From: Tritrichomonas foetus
Lineage: Eukaryota > Parabasalia > Tritrichomonadida > Tritrichomonadidae
Length of the DNA: 44,679 nucleotides
Reading direction: 5' to 3'
Assembly: GCA_001839685.1 (NCBI GenBank)
Contig: MLAK01000913.1
Coordinates: 1 to 44,679, forward strand
The translations under genes and the position numbers were made by a program. The notes below the pieces were generated by a model that made no database searches, was not told the DNA's origin, and saw nothing but the letters and a program-made list of their open reading frames with translations. Numbering within the stretch: the stretch's first letter is position 1; each line of letters starts with the position of its first letter. Below, piece after piece: positions 19,314 through 29,353 of the stretch.

Positions 19314-20000
19314 ACTTAGCTTTTGCAAAATTTTATTTTCATTGTTGGAGAAAAATACAATCAGAGATTTTTTTCGCAAGAATTTTCACCAGATTTTGTG
19401 AAAACTGTGCACATTTGAATGGCTTAAATATTTTGTATGATACAATAAATAACTTTTTCTTGATGAATCTGAATTCGACATCATCTCTCAGGGAAATAGT
19501 TATTTCTAAAGCTTGATCAAAGAATGAACAAGAGCTTTTCTTTCATCTCCAAGCATAATTATTCGTTCATTCTGCAGAAAATATATTATTGAACATTTCA
19601 ATTTATGAATTTTTAAAAAGGCATGTTTACTTTCATATCGGTGATTGAATACAATATCATATGGTATCAGTGAACAGAAAAATGATATGAAAGTCTTTTT
19701 AATCAAATTTTTTTCCAAAATGGAAATAAGATCAAAGTAAATTTTTTTTATTTGTTTTCAATTATTCTTTTTTTAGTATCATTGAATTCTTTTATCATGG
19801 TTTCCTCAGTTTAAAAGAAATTTGTAAAATAAATAAGAAGATATTCGAGTTTTTCCCAACATTATTATCACATTCAATTTATCTAATTTTTATTTCAAAA
19901 TATCTTGATAGTTTGGGGAATAAAGTTTATTATTGTTACTGATTTCATATTTAATAAAGTTATTTATTCCAATATTAAAATATGATAGTTTCATTCTCTT
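19314..20000 (+). repeat. Unnamed ~700-bp intergenic repeat, copy 1
   Basis: Collinear by eye with 30508-31220 in the same orientation. Shared blocks include gaacaagagcttttct (about 19527), cattctgcagaaaatatatt (19570), gaaagtctttttaatca (19688) and a 38-base identical stretch at 19869-19906. Gaps between the copies are not multiples of three, for example a 7-base difference between the gcagaaaat and tactttc blocks, so protein coding is unlikely. It carries no terminal inverted repeats or transposase that I can see. It could be a dispersed element, a non-coding RNA gene or an old duplication. Confidence 0.8.
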
Positions 20001-21210
20001 TTGTTTCATTATATATATTCATAGTTGATGAAATTGTTATCTTATATCGTTTTTTGACTGATGCATATGAAATTTACGTTTTTTAGACCATTTCGATCAA
20101 CCAACAATTTTTTCTGCAACAATTATTCAAATATTCATGTAAGAGATCTCAAGCTCATAGAAAATTACACATGTGAATATCGGGCAAAATTTTGGATTTT
20201 GGCCCTTTCATTGACCTAAAATTATCGAAAAATTTTTCCTTCTAAAATATGTGATGCATGCTTCTTATGCGAATGACACTATTCTGAGCCAGAAATATAG
20301 TGGATGACCTGCTCAAACAATATTTGAATTTTTTTTGCCATTCACATATCTGATATCAAAATAAATCACTGAAAGAAAAGAGAATTATTGATTGTTTATA
20401 TGAGAACCACTATCAAATACTTTCTAATTTGGGAAGTCTTGATTTCGTCATATAATAGTAATAATTTCCCATATACCATAATTATTTCTCATGGTATTGG
20501 ATCTAAAATGATGAATAACCAATTTCTGGGAAATTAGTGGCAAATGTTGTTATTATGAGGAACATTTTTCATTGTACATTCGACCGTTGAATATCAAAAA
20601 CAAAAGGTCAATGAATATTAAGAACGACATTGTGAAATGACTCCTATAGGAAATAATAAGATGAATATTTAAGAAATGGTTCATTAAAACAATCAAGAAG
20701 AAGAAATACCAAAATCAAATCATCAGAAATGAGAAAAACGAAAAGACAACATTTACAATAAAATTGTTATAGAGTATTCAATCAATGACAACGATAATGG
20801 TGTTTTCAAATTCATTTTCTAATTTTGGAATAATATAAAAAATCGATTTTTTAAAAAATCAAAAAAAAACTTAATAGCGCTTTCTTTAATGGAATTTAAG
20901 CATTATATTTAATTTGGATTTACTTTATGACAATTTCTCGACGATTGTTTTTATAATGAAATCGAAAAAATCATTTTCTATTCATTCTTTTATCAATATA
21001 AATAATAATGTTGTATAATACATTTCCATTCCAAAATTTAAATTTGCAAAAATTACAAGATGATCACCTCTCAAAATAGTCAGGAATTCTTTTCAATTTT
21101 CTGAATATATTTTCATTTCATTTTTCATGTTTCCTCACATTTTATCAACGATTGTTTTTCAACATACCATATACAGCTCAGTACTGCTACAAAGCACCAA
21201 ATATGATATT

Positions 21211-21232
21211 TGAGATTGAGATTTCAATCTCA
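21211..21232. repeat. Perfect 9-bp hairpin
   Basis: TGAGATTGA, a 4-base loop (gatt), then TCAATCTCA. It sits in the non-coding interval about 630 bases before the type I surface gene. Role unknown. Confidence 0.6.
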
Positions 21233-21860
21233 CACAATATTTGAGATCTAGTCATGGTCAATGCCATATATGAATTTTCTATTTTTCTCAATTTTTTTGA
21301 GATGGTTTGTATTGCATTGATGCATATCAATCTTGCTGGATTGCTATTCTGCTTAGATTTAGATGATTCATATGTTTTCATGATTAGGATGGAACACTGA
21401 ATCATATGGGATGATCAAGCCGTTTAAGGCCAAATTGTAATGGTCAAAACATTGCCAAAAATCACACTCATATCCTGCATTTTATCAATCCAAAATTTAT
21501 TATTTTGAAACATATTTATGATATCATATTTTATTAGATATATCATACACAATTATCCAATATATTGACTTAAAATCAAGATATTTTTGTTTTCTCACAA
21601 AATTGGAAATTTCTCAAAATATTTTGTGAATTTACAATTTATATGAATTTATATGAATTTATATTTCAGCTTTACTAATCATGTTAGAGATTTACATTTG
21701 ATACTATCATTTCTATAATCATGTTGTGCATGCTCATGTAAAATATTAAATGTTTTTATTAATTTTCTTCCTGGATAAAATCGTATTTTATATTTCTTAT
21801 CAAAACCATTTGAATGATAAACATTGTGAGGATTGATCATGTCACCTCATTTGTCAAAAA

Positions 21861-24428
21861 ATGTTTTTATTGCTATTGACTTGGTTTGCTGCAGCACAAT
21901 TTAATAACGAAGAAATCAAAAACGTCGTTGCAAATGCTTTATCCGATGCTGCCTCCAAAAAGAGCCGAAAAATAGATGAATTTGAGAAAGAAATGCTCCC
22001 AGGCACGTATGTAATTGGACAATGGATCATCGAACTTGCACATCCTTTAACAGGACCAACAGCACGTGAAATCCAAGGTTATTCCACGAGTCCAAATTAT
22101 TACACCATTGTTGTTGATAAATCGAAAGTTTATGATAGTTCAACAGTCATTACCGATCCTAAAGAACAAAAGTACTACATTTTAGAAGAAGAAGTTCACA
22201 AAGTCGAGTTAGACACAGATTTGCAACACAGAAAGGAAGTTCGTGTTTTCAATAAAAAAGAGATTGATAAAATGAAAGTATTTACGCGTGTTCAGATGCG
22301 TTCACATTTTGACGTCAAAGCAAACGAACGAGGTGATCTCTGCTCGATTGACAGCAGTGGTGCAGAGTGTGCGAAAGATTTTTCCTATAACTGGGATGAG
22401 AAAACTGACAAGCCTCAACTTAAAGAAGTTATGGGAATCAAGGTTGGTGTTGGAGCCATTTCAAGTTTCAGTTTCGACGTTGATCTAGATTTGTTCTGGA
22501 TTGGATTCTTTTGTCAGGTTAAATTAGGTGCTAATATCAAAGCTGGCGCGGCGATTGAAATTCCAAAAGTAATAGAGATTGGATCAATCGCACTTTTCGA
22601 AAAGTCGTTTAATTTATTAAATGGATTGACATCGATTTCACTATTTGGAACATCAGTTGGATTAACATTAAATATTAGCTTAACTGGCTCCATTGAAGAT
22701 ATCAAAATCACACTTGGAAAGGAATTCAATTATTTTAAAGGCTACGAAGTCACAGCTTCGAAAGTGTATACTATTTCCAGTGAATCTGGTTTCCAGCAAT
22801 CAGATTGGATAACTACAGCTGGCTCTATCGGTGATGACTTCAATCTTGCAGAATCAATCAAAGATTTACTAAGTGAAATAATGCTTCATGCAAAACCAAC
22901 ACTGAGTTTCGGAATAACACTTGCTGTTGAATGGGGTGACCCGATTGTATCTGTTCAAGTCAGCTTCGATTTTTCTGTTCCAATAAGCTTTGGTATTAAT
23001 TCAAAACTATGCTCAATGCCATATTTGGCAGGAAGCATTGGATTTAGTTTTGATATTGTGCTTACGATACCAGAAATAACTCTTATGGACATTACAATCT
23101 TTGATGAATTTAAAGAATCCATTCATGTATTTGATATAGATTCAGGACAAATGTGTTTATTTGATCCAAAATTGAACATTGAAGAGAAAGATGACGATTA
23201 CATAACAAAGGTCTTTAAGAACGATAATTTGGTATATTTAGAAATAGATGCAGATCAGCATGTTACATATAATTTTATTGTTGAAATCTCGACAGATCAA
23301 GTCAATATTAAAAGAGACTTAATTTATGTTGAACTACAAAAAGGTGAATCTCGTCAGCTGAGTCCAATTACGATAGATAAGGCAAATGATCCATCTGTAA
23401 AAGTATATACTCAAGAATGGGAGAACGATGATATTAAAACGACCTTGATTTTCAGTAAGCATTTAGGTGTTATGAATGATAAAGAAGATTTAACAGAAAA
23501 GGTCACAAATTGTAAATTAACGCTTATTAAAATCGCGTGCAAAGATGTTGATTTTGGTAAATACATATCCAGAGATACTAGTGTTGGAGCACTTACCTTT
23601 AAAGTACCCGTAACTAAAGGTGTTTATCAATATCTTCCAATATCATTTAATGATAAAGTGACTGCATGTGGCATCCCATATTACCCAATTTATTCTAGTT
23701 TGACTACTGTTCAGGAGAACAATGCTGGTTTAATAGAATCACAGCCTGGCCATATTTTTAAACTCAAAATAACTGCCATCAACATTAAAAAGTCACTCCT
23801 TCAATTGCAGCTTACCAGATTTACTAGTGGAAATGATGGAAATCCATTTTTCAGTGTGAATTTGAAAGATAAATCACCAGGAAAACAGAATCTTCAAGAT
23901 TTAGGTATTAATCCTGAAGCAGAATATTTCCATGTGTCTGGTAAGTTGGAAGCCCTGTTTCAATCTGATAAATATACGCTACAAGAATCACCCTCACTTG
24001 ATCTGAGTAAGGAACAATCTGGTACACATGAATTTCAAACCGAATATGGCTCGATTACAATTAGTTATGAGCCTGTTTCAGAATATGATATTACTTTTCT
24101 CTATTCACAGCCTCAATCAATGATGATTGCACGATATTTAAATGGATATTACATGCCTCCATCTTATGACAATGATTTTGGTTGGACCTACAGTGAGAAT
24201 ATTCCAATTGATTCGCCAAATAATCAGGAACAATTGAATCCTAATGTGAAATATGTAGTTTTGGGAATTGGAATTGATGCTGAATCTGCAATGCCTGATA
24301 ATTTTAATGGATATATTGTGCTACATGTACCTGGTTGGACTGTTTTATCAAAAGACTCACATGAAATAAAAGATGGAATCTTTGTTGTTTATATCAATCC
24401 TAGTGTTGGAAACCACATTAACACTTAA
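21861..24428 (+). CDS. Large secreted/surface protein, N-terminal 855 residues up to an in-frame TAA
   Basis: Begins with a signal peptide (MFLLLLTWFAAAQ). The mature part is acidic, β-strand-like and low in Cys, for example the repeating hydrophobic/polar pattern around LDLFWIGFFCQVKLGANIK; I do not recognise a family. The frame stops at TAA 24426-24428 and then stays open, in the same frame, for 475 more codons to a membrane anchor. The two parts therefore look like one 1330-residue type I protein with a single nonsense codon. If the stop is real, this part would be a soluble secreted protein; readthrough or a base error would restore a surface protein. It is placed alone on its strand with 2.9 kb of upstream DNA. 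Confidence 0.75.
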   Translation: MFLLLLTWFAAAQFNNEEIKNVVANALSDAASKKSRKIDEFEKEMLPGTYVIGQWIIELAHPLTGPTAREIQGYSTSPNYYTIVVDKSKVYDSSTVITDPKEQKYYILEEEVHKVELDTDLQHRKEVRVFNKKEIDKMKVFTRVQMRSHFDVKANERGDLCSIDSSGAECAKDFSYNWDEKTDKPQLKEVMGIKVGVGAISSFSFDVDLDLFWIGFFCQVKLGANIKAGAAIEIPKVIEIGSIALFEKSFNLLNGLTSISLFGTSVGLTLNISLTGSIEDIKITLGKEFNYFKGYEVTASKVYTISSESGFQQSDWITTAGSIGDDFNLAESIKDLLSEIMLHAKPTLSFGITLAVEWGDPIVSVQVSFDFSVPISFGINSKLCSMPYLAGSIGFSFDIVLTIPEITLMDITIFDEFKESIHVFDIDSGQMCLFDPKLNIEEKDDDYITKVFKNDNLVYLEIDADQHVTYNFIVEISTDQVNIKRDLIYVELQKGESRQLSPITIDKANDPSVKVYTQEWENDDIKTTLIFSKHLGVMNDKEDLTEKVTNCKLTLIKIACKDVDFGKYISRDTSVGALTFKVPVTKGVYQYLPISFNDKVTACGIPYYPIYSSLTTVQENNAGLIESQPGHIFKLKITAINIKKSLLQLQLTRFTSGNDGNPFFSVNLKDKSPGKQNLQDLGINPEAEYFHVSGKLEALFQSDKYTLQESPSLDLSKEQSGTHEFQTEYGSITISYEPVSEYDITFLYSQPQSMMIARYLNGYYMPPSYDNDFGWTYSENIPIDSPNNQEQLNPNVKYVVLGIGIDAESAMPDNFNGYIVLHVPGWTVLSKDSHEIKDGIFVVYINPSVGNHINT

Positions 24429-25853
24429 ATTGATGGTCATAAGATTTATATTCCTATTCGAAGGAAAAAGACTGTAACTGATACACAAGAGAAGATATAT
24501 GCGTATGGTCCTTTCAAATTAAATTCAAAAGGCAGTCCATTTTGCGATCCAAATTCAACTTATTCATTTGAAACCAATGATTATGCTCGTCTTGGATGTA
24601 TTGCTGGAAACGATGAATATAATTTCATAGATTCTGCTAATGAGATTGACAATCAATATCATAAAATTTTGAAGCTCGCAGATGATGTAAAAGTCATCCA
24701 AAATATGCTTTATAATCATTCATCATCAACAAAATCTACAGTTGTCGCTTATAAGAGTCAGTATGAAATTCCTTCGAAGAATTCAGAAACTACTTTTTCC
24801 ATGATTAATGATGCTGTCAGTTCATTAGGAAAGAAAATTAATATTAACATATTATCAAAAGAAAGTGATACCGATCTTTTATGTTTGCAGGATGGTAAAA
24901 CTGTTGAACCGATATCAAAAGGTCTGTATGAAATTGATCCATTAAAGGAATTTGTATTCCATAAGAAATGCAAATCAAATGAACAAGCATTTTGTTATCA
25001 AACGTTGAATTTGAAAGGCGATAAAAATGGGAAATGGTTTTCTGTTATAACTTATCCAGATACGAATGGAATCATCCCAGTTGAAGCAAATTCAGAATTA
25101 GGTCGTGGTTTCAAATATGATGTTGTTGCAAATTACGATAAAGTTGACTTCTCTAAAATTAGTGTTGGTGCAATTTCGGTTAAAACATATTCTTCTTCTT
25201 CTTCAAACAACATTAAAATCAATGTTAAAAAAGGATCAGTTGTCCGCCAACAACACAAATCTTCTAAATCTAGCAAATCTATTAGAGCAGAAAATAATCA
25301 AACTTCATTTTACACAAATGTTTGTTATAGTATTGATAATAATCCAATCCCAGTTAAAAGATCTGCATATTTATCAGATCCAATAAATTATGCAATTCAA
25401 GTTGGATTTGATGTCAAAGAAGCAGAATTTGATCCTTCCAATTTAGAAATTGATTCTAATGGATGCTTAACAATTTATACATATAAGCTCGAAACACCTA
25501 ATAAAGACAAAATCATGGAACTCACAGGAATCAAAGATTTTGTAAAAGGTGCTGAAGTTTCTGTATCAGGTGAATATGACAATATTTTCACACCACCAGA
25601 AGAAGATGACACCAACATTACTCTCGATTCAAATTCAACAGATGGAAGTGGAAGTGGAAGTGGAAGTGGAGGAGATGGATCAAATACTGACAATGAGGAA
25701 CCGAAATCTAAAGCACCATTAATTGCAGGAGTTGTTGTGGCAGTTATAGTTGTAATTGGTGTTGTAGTTGGTATTTTAGTATATTTCTTAGTCATTAGGA
25801 AGAGGAGAGAATCTTCATTAAGTAGCAACAACACTGGAAATGAAGATCTTTAA
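24429..25853 (+). CDS. C-terminal part of the same surface protein: ectodomain remainder, Gly-Ser stalk, transmembrane anchor
   Basis: Open in the frame of the upstream segment from the codon after TAA (IDGHKIYIPIRRKK...). It has no suitable ATG near its 5' end (the longest start candidate, 24669, is a TTG), so it is not an independent gene. Ectodomain sequence continues to about 25640. Then come a Gly-Ser stalk coded by four perfect ggaagt repeats (25644-25667), a span (PLIAGVVVAVIVVIGVVVG, about 25716-25795), the stop-transfer RKRR and a ~13-residue tail. The stop TAA lies in TTTAAA. This architecture (long ectodomain, stalk, one span, short tail) is the common trichomonad surface-protein plan. 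No family assigned. Confidence 0.72.
   Translation: MDGHKIYIPIRRKKTVTDTQEKIYAYGPFKLNSKGSPFCDPNSTYSFETNDYARLGCIAGNDEYNFIDSANEIDNQYHKILKLADDVKVIQNMLYNHSSSTKSTVVAYKSQYEIPSKNSETTFSMINDAVSSLGKKININILSKESDTDLLCLQDGKTVEPISKGLYEIDPLKEFVFHKKCKSNEQAFCYQTLNLKGDKNGKWFSVITYPDTNGIIPVEANSELGRGFKYDVVANYDKVDFSKISVGAISVKTYSSSSSNNIKINVKKGSVVRQQHKSSKSSKSIRAENNQTSFYTNVCYSIDNNPIPVKRSAYLSDPINYAIQVGFDVKEAEFDPSNLEIDSNGCLTIYTYKLETPNKDKIMELTGIKDFVKGAEVSVSGEYDNIFTPPEEDDTNITLDSNSTDGSGSGSGSGGDGSNTDNEEPKSKAPLIAGVVVAVIVVIGVVVGILVYFLVIRKRRESSLSSNNTGNEDL
25644..25667 (+). repeat. (GGAAGT)4 microsatellite coding Gly-Ser
   Basis: Four perfect 6-bp units coding GSGSGSGS, in the stalk just before the membrane span. Such an array can change in copy number and so vary stalk length. 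Confidence 0.8.
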
Positions 25854-26039
25854 ATGCATATATTTAAAAGTTAATATTACTTACCTTGATATATATTTGA
25901 CGAAATATCATCTTTTTATTATTTTTGAGTATTATTGAAATCTACTATTTTTGCAGATGTTAAAATTTTCAATCGTCTGAAATATTCATATTTTTCATTC
26001 TAATTGTTTTTTATCTTAAGCTTATTGGTTATTTTGATA

Positions 26040-27085
26040 AATGAATTTAAACAGTCCAAGATTTTATGAATTATGTTGAAGGGTCTCCCAATAATATTAT
26101 TAGTATTTCTATAGGTGGATATCACTGCATTGTTCTTTTTCAATATGGAAGTGTATTTGGATGGGAAGAATTACAATTTTTGAATTAATAGGTATTGATG
26201 AACCTGAAATCTGCATTTTCAGATACTGGGATCAATGCATTATTGGTGAGAGCAAAAGTTTCTATTGTCACAATTAACAAAAAATCAAAGAATGCAAAAA
26301 GCTTACATGTTGTATATCAAAACAAATTTTATGAATAAGAAACTCTGTTATTGTTCTTAGATCGACATGAGCAGTATTTGGAATGTCAAAGAGAAGTTTA
26401 AGGTTGTACTGCAGCTATCGATAGTTTTAATAAACATGATATCATTCAAAAATCATGAATTGAATAGGGAAAATCACAAGTTGAATAAATGAATAACATC
26501 GACAAGAAATTGCTTTGAAAAAGAAATGATACGATTCAGTGAAACTGTATGCAATTCACCATAGTATGGTGAATCTGTCAATGATTTCAGGAAATTAATT
26601 CCTCGTGCTTAAAGAAGAGAAAAAGATGAGAAAATAACATGAAAAATCAAATCAACAAGCAAAAGAACTCTTAAGATCACAATTCGAAAAACAGTGGTGA
26701 GAAAGACCTGAAGGCAAATCGAATGAAAAACAAGAAAAAACAAGAAATAGAAACAAGAAATTCATAATATTAAGGAAAAATTAAAGTAAAAGTATATTTC
26801 TAATAACTCATTTGGTCTACTTTCTGATGAAGTGATTGAAAAACTTCATTTAATTAAACTTTGGAAAGGAGGATCATCAGAAATTTTTTGGTTTCCGTAG
26901 AGATTTATGCACTGCAAGTTCTTTTATTACAATTGAATAATCAAAAAGAACTAACAGAATATGATTTTCATTATTATGGTGAAATTATGATGAAGATAAA
27001 AAAAAATTTTTTTATGTATCATTATGATTTATTCTTTGAATCACATTGTATACAAAATTTGATATATCTACATTACAATTAGTGT
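26040..27085 (+). pseudogene. Decayed gene, RCC1-like remnant with coiled-coil-type tail
   Basis: No intact frame exists, but short stretches read like protein in shifting frames. Near 26082-26165 the conceptual reading GSPNNIISISIGGYHCIVL followed by FQYGSVFGW matches the RCC1 repeat pattern (G-x-P ... I-x-x-G-x-x-H-x-x-x-L ... G-x-V-x-x-W). Near 26350, VIVLRS, a stop, then AVFGMS repeats that pattern. Charged Lys/Glu-rich sequence follows (about 26610-26750). Near 26863 a third stretch reads GKEDHQKFFGFRRDLC. Multiple stops and frame changes make this a relic rather than a sequencing slip. The RCC1 assignment rests on pattern recognition. Confidence 0.5.
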
Positions 27086-27191
27086 TGTTATTCATGAATA
27101 TGTAATTTAAATCATAGGAATATTATCAATAAAAACTTCATTAATGAATACAATTTACTCTATATTTCTTCGAACCATTATTTATTTTAAA

Positions 27192-28322
27192 TTAAATATT
27201 TTGATGAATAGTCAATGATTCATTATATTTATGATTTTTCTTATGATTCATACAGACTACAATAATAATTCCAATAATTGATATAAGAATACATAGTAAT
27301 AAAGCAATTATGGCTTCTATACTAGCAAGTGAAGAAATTTTAACATTGATAGTCGCAGTTGCCAAAGGAATTAATCGACAGTCTTCACAATTATTACTTT
27401 GATTATCAGCAACAATTTGTAAACTTTGTTCAGCATCATTGGCATGAACAACAGTGTTTTCACTGTATCCAAAATTTACACAGCATTTTATAAATGTTAA
27501 TGTTACATTCAAATTAGAAGAGTCAAAAAGGTTTTTGGTAATATATACATCGTGATTTGAATTACTTTGATTATATTGAACAAAACAACATCCTTCAAAG
27601 GAAATGAATGAATCACTTGCAAAATATAGAGGAGCGCAATTTTGGAAGAATCTGCATGAGTTAAAATATAACTGAATATATTCCTGATACGTTGTTTTCA
27701 TAACTGATAAACAGAATATTGATAAGCCATGCCCAAGCAAAAAATTATTATTGGATAAAACAATATTATTATAATAACTTAAAAATATATGAGATCCATG
27801 ATTTTTAGCGTCATTAGAATAGAAAATTGTGTTGTTGATTGTTAAGTTTCCATTTTCAAATAAAAAATAGAGTGCTCCACCAAAATATGCATAATTTTCC
27901 ATAAATTTTGAACTTTGAATATTAGCATCAATTCCATAAGATAAAGAAATGCATATGGCTGCTCCATTTTGCATAATAGAATTATGAGCGAAAACAGAAT
28001 TGATACAGGTAAATGATACAGTTGGGGTTGCTGCAGCATGTTCATTGCTATTGTTAATGCCATTGATATATGTTATTGATTTTATAGTTGGAGAATCATA
28101 AAAATTAATTGTTGAACTTAAAAATTTTTCTAACCTACACGAAAAAATATCAATTTTACCTTGATATGATGCAGTATTTGAAAAAGAAATAAATGAGGAA
28201 AAATGATTGTAGATATGAGTTGAAAATAAACTGAAGCATGCTATTCTCTCTGTTGATTGAAGGAGAGGTGAAGCAATATGTGAATAAGAATAATGAAGAA
28301 GCAATAATGAGAGGTTTATCAT
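27192..28322 (-). CDS. Pmp-like type I surface protein (β-helix)
   Basis: A 376-residue protein whose ectodomain carries the short motifs of chlamydial-type polymorphic membrane proteins: GGAL (FMENYAYFGGALYF) with a preceding FxxN, GAAI (QNGAAICIS) and repeated N-rich turns (NNTIFYSNDAKNHG). These build right-handed β-helices, a fold used in trichomonad surface proteins. Residues 1-18 are hydrophobic and may serve as a signal peptide. A C-terminal span (about 333-357, IEAIIALLLCILISIIGIII) and a His/Lys/Asn-rich tail of ~20 residues follow. The start is the ATG at 28320-28322. It is probably an adhesion-related or host-exposed protein; function inferred. Shorter than most trichomonad Pmp-like proteins. 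Confidence 0.7.
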   Translation of the reverse strand: MINLSLLLLHYSYSHIASPLLQSTERIACFSLFSTHIYNHFSSFISFSNTASYQGKIDIFSCRLEKFLSSTINFYDSPTIKSITYINGINNSNEHAAATPTVSFTCINSVFAHNSIMQNGAAICISLSYGIDANIQSSKFMENYAYFGGALYFLFENGNLTINNTIFYSNDAKNHGSHIFLSYYNNIVLSNNNFLLGHGLSIFCLSVMKTTYQEYIQLYFNSCRFFQNCAPLYFASDSFISFEGCCFVQYNQSNSNHDVYITKNLFDSSNLNVTLTFIKCCVNFGYSENTVVHANDAEQSLQIVADNQSNNCEDCRLIPLATATINVKISSLASIEAIIALLLCILISIIGIIIVVCMNHKKNHKYNESLTIHQNI

Positions 28323-28573
28323 GATATCAATATCGAATATGGGAATAAAAAATATTTCGGATCATTCAACATTTCATTTTAATTTTTCTTGATAGAAATA
28401 AGTTAAATGGAATTGTATGTTAGGATCTTATCTTATTCATTGTCAATGAGACTCTATTGAATTAGTAAATAGAGAATAATATGATAAATGCAAATTGTAA
28501 ACTTGATATCATCAAAGCTTATTCAGAGAGAGAGATATCAAAAAGTTGTACATTCAAAGTCAAATACTTCATA

Positions 28574-29023
28574 ATGATTCTTTTTATTTTGGTTTTTATT
28601 GTTTTCTCAAAAATCAATAGTATTTTAGATGATGAAGACGATGAGTATGATGAATATGAAGATGATTCAATTGAAAATGAACCAACACCCAGTGTAACAC
28701 CAGAACCAGATCCTTTTTTGGAAAGGTTTGCCAAAAAAGTTTATAAAGAATTTGGTGGAAAAGATCAATATACTCCCGATGATCCACTGTATTTTGATCA
28801 GCCAAAGCCATTTCTATTACAAAATCAAAGGCATAAAAAACTGGATATGATGGTTCCTGATGATAAACAATCTGAAATTAGCGTAATGTATCCACGTTTT
28901 TGTTGTTCATGTCAATTTCAAAAGAAAATAATCCGTCCAAATCGTCACAAGAGAATAAAGCACCATCATTCTAATTTAAAGCGACATCAAAAAGCTATCA
29001 AAAAAAGGAAAAGAAATCACTAA
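28574..29023 (+). CDS. Small secreted protein, acidic N-terminus and basic C-terminus
   Basis: The frame opens at an ATG at 28481, but the ATG at 28574 is preferred because it starts a good signal peptide (MILFILVFIVFSKINSIL), giving 149 residues; the longer form would have 31 extra residues and make this a signal anchor. The mature protein starts with an Asp/Glu/Tyr cluster (DDEDDEYDEYEDD), then a Pro-rich stretch, and ends in a Lys/Arg/His-rich tail (KRIKHHHSNLKRHQKAIKKR). A CCSC motif lies between. I know no family with this plan; charge-driven self-association or binding to a polyanion is a guess. The stop TAA lies in TAAATAA. It is divergent from the Pmp-like gene, 251 bp apart from this start. 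Confidence 0.6.
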   Translation: MILFILVFIVFSKINSILDDEDDEYDEYEDDSIENEPTPSVTPEPDPFLERFAKKVYKEFGGKDQYTPDDPLYFDQPKPFLLQNQRHKKLDMMVPDDKQSEISVMYPRFCCSCQFQKKIIRPNRHKRIKHHHSNLKRHQKAIKKRKRNH

Positions 29024-29353
29024 ATAATTAAATATTCAATCATTAAAAAGCAATCCAATTAAATTCAAAAAAGCAAATCAATACAAATCAATCATGAGAT
29101 AGTATTTTAATTAAAAACAAACAGAATATTGAATAGCACCTATTCTATAATAACGTCGGTAGTATATAATTTTAATATTATGATTTGCTGATTATTCCGA
29201 GGAAATAGATTTTTTTTTATTGTCAATTTAATCTATAAATAAAAGTGATACCAGAAACAAAAGAATCAAAGAAACAAATGATTCAGATGTAACAAATGAT
29301 TCAGATGTAACAAATGAAGAGAAAGAATAATTCTCAAAAAATGAAAAAAAGAC
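29024..29353. other. Convergent 3' interval with an 18-bp tandem repeat
   Basis: Between two convergent stop codons. It contains two perfect copies of aacaaatgattcagatgt (29273-29290, 29291-29308) and a partial third. In one frame the repeat would read TNDSDV, but no start codon precedes it in a sensible frame. Nothing else seen. Confidence 0.5.

Larger units (their letters stand above)
19002..21860. other. Large non-coding interval (2.9 kb)
   Basis: Between the PI-PLC stop and the type I surface gene. Open frames here are short and several rely on non-ATG starts. It contains the first copy of the ~700-bp repeat (19314-20000), a hairpin (21211-21232) and a 10-bp tandem motif (atatgaattt, about 21641-21665). 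The rest shows no structure I can name. Confidence 0.5.

Noticed and set aside
19506..19718. 70-codon minus-strand frame inside repeat copy 1
   Set aside because: TTG start, and the second repeat copy breaks the frame with a 7-base length difference.
24669..25853. Separate gene downstream of the type I N-terminal segment
   Set aside because: The apparent start is TTG, and the same frame is open from the codon after the TAA, so it is the 3' part of the same gene.
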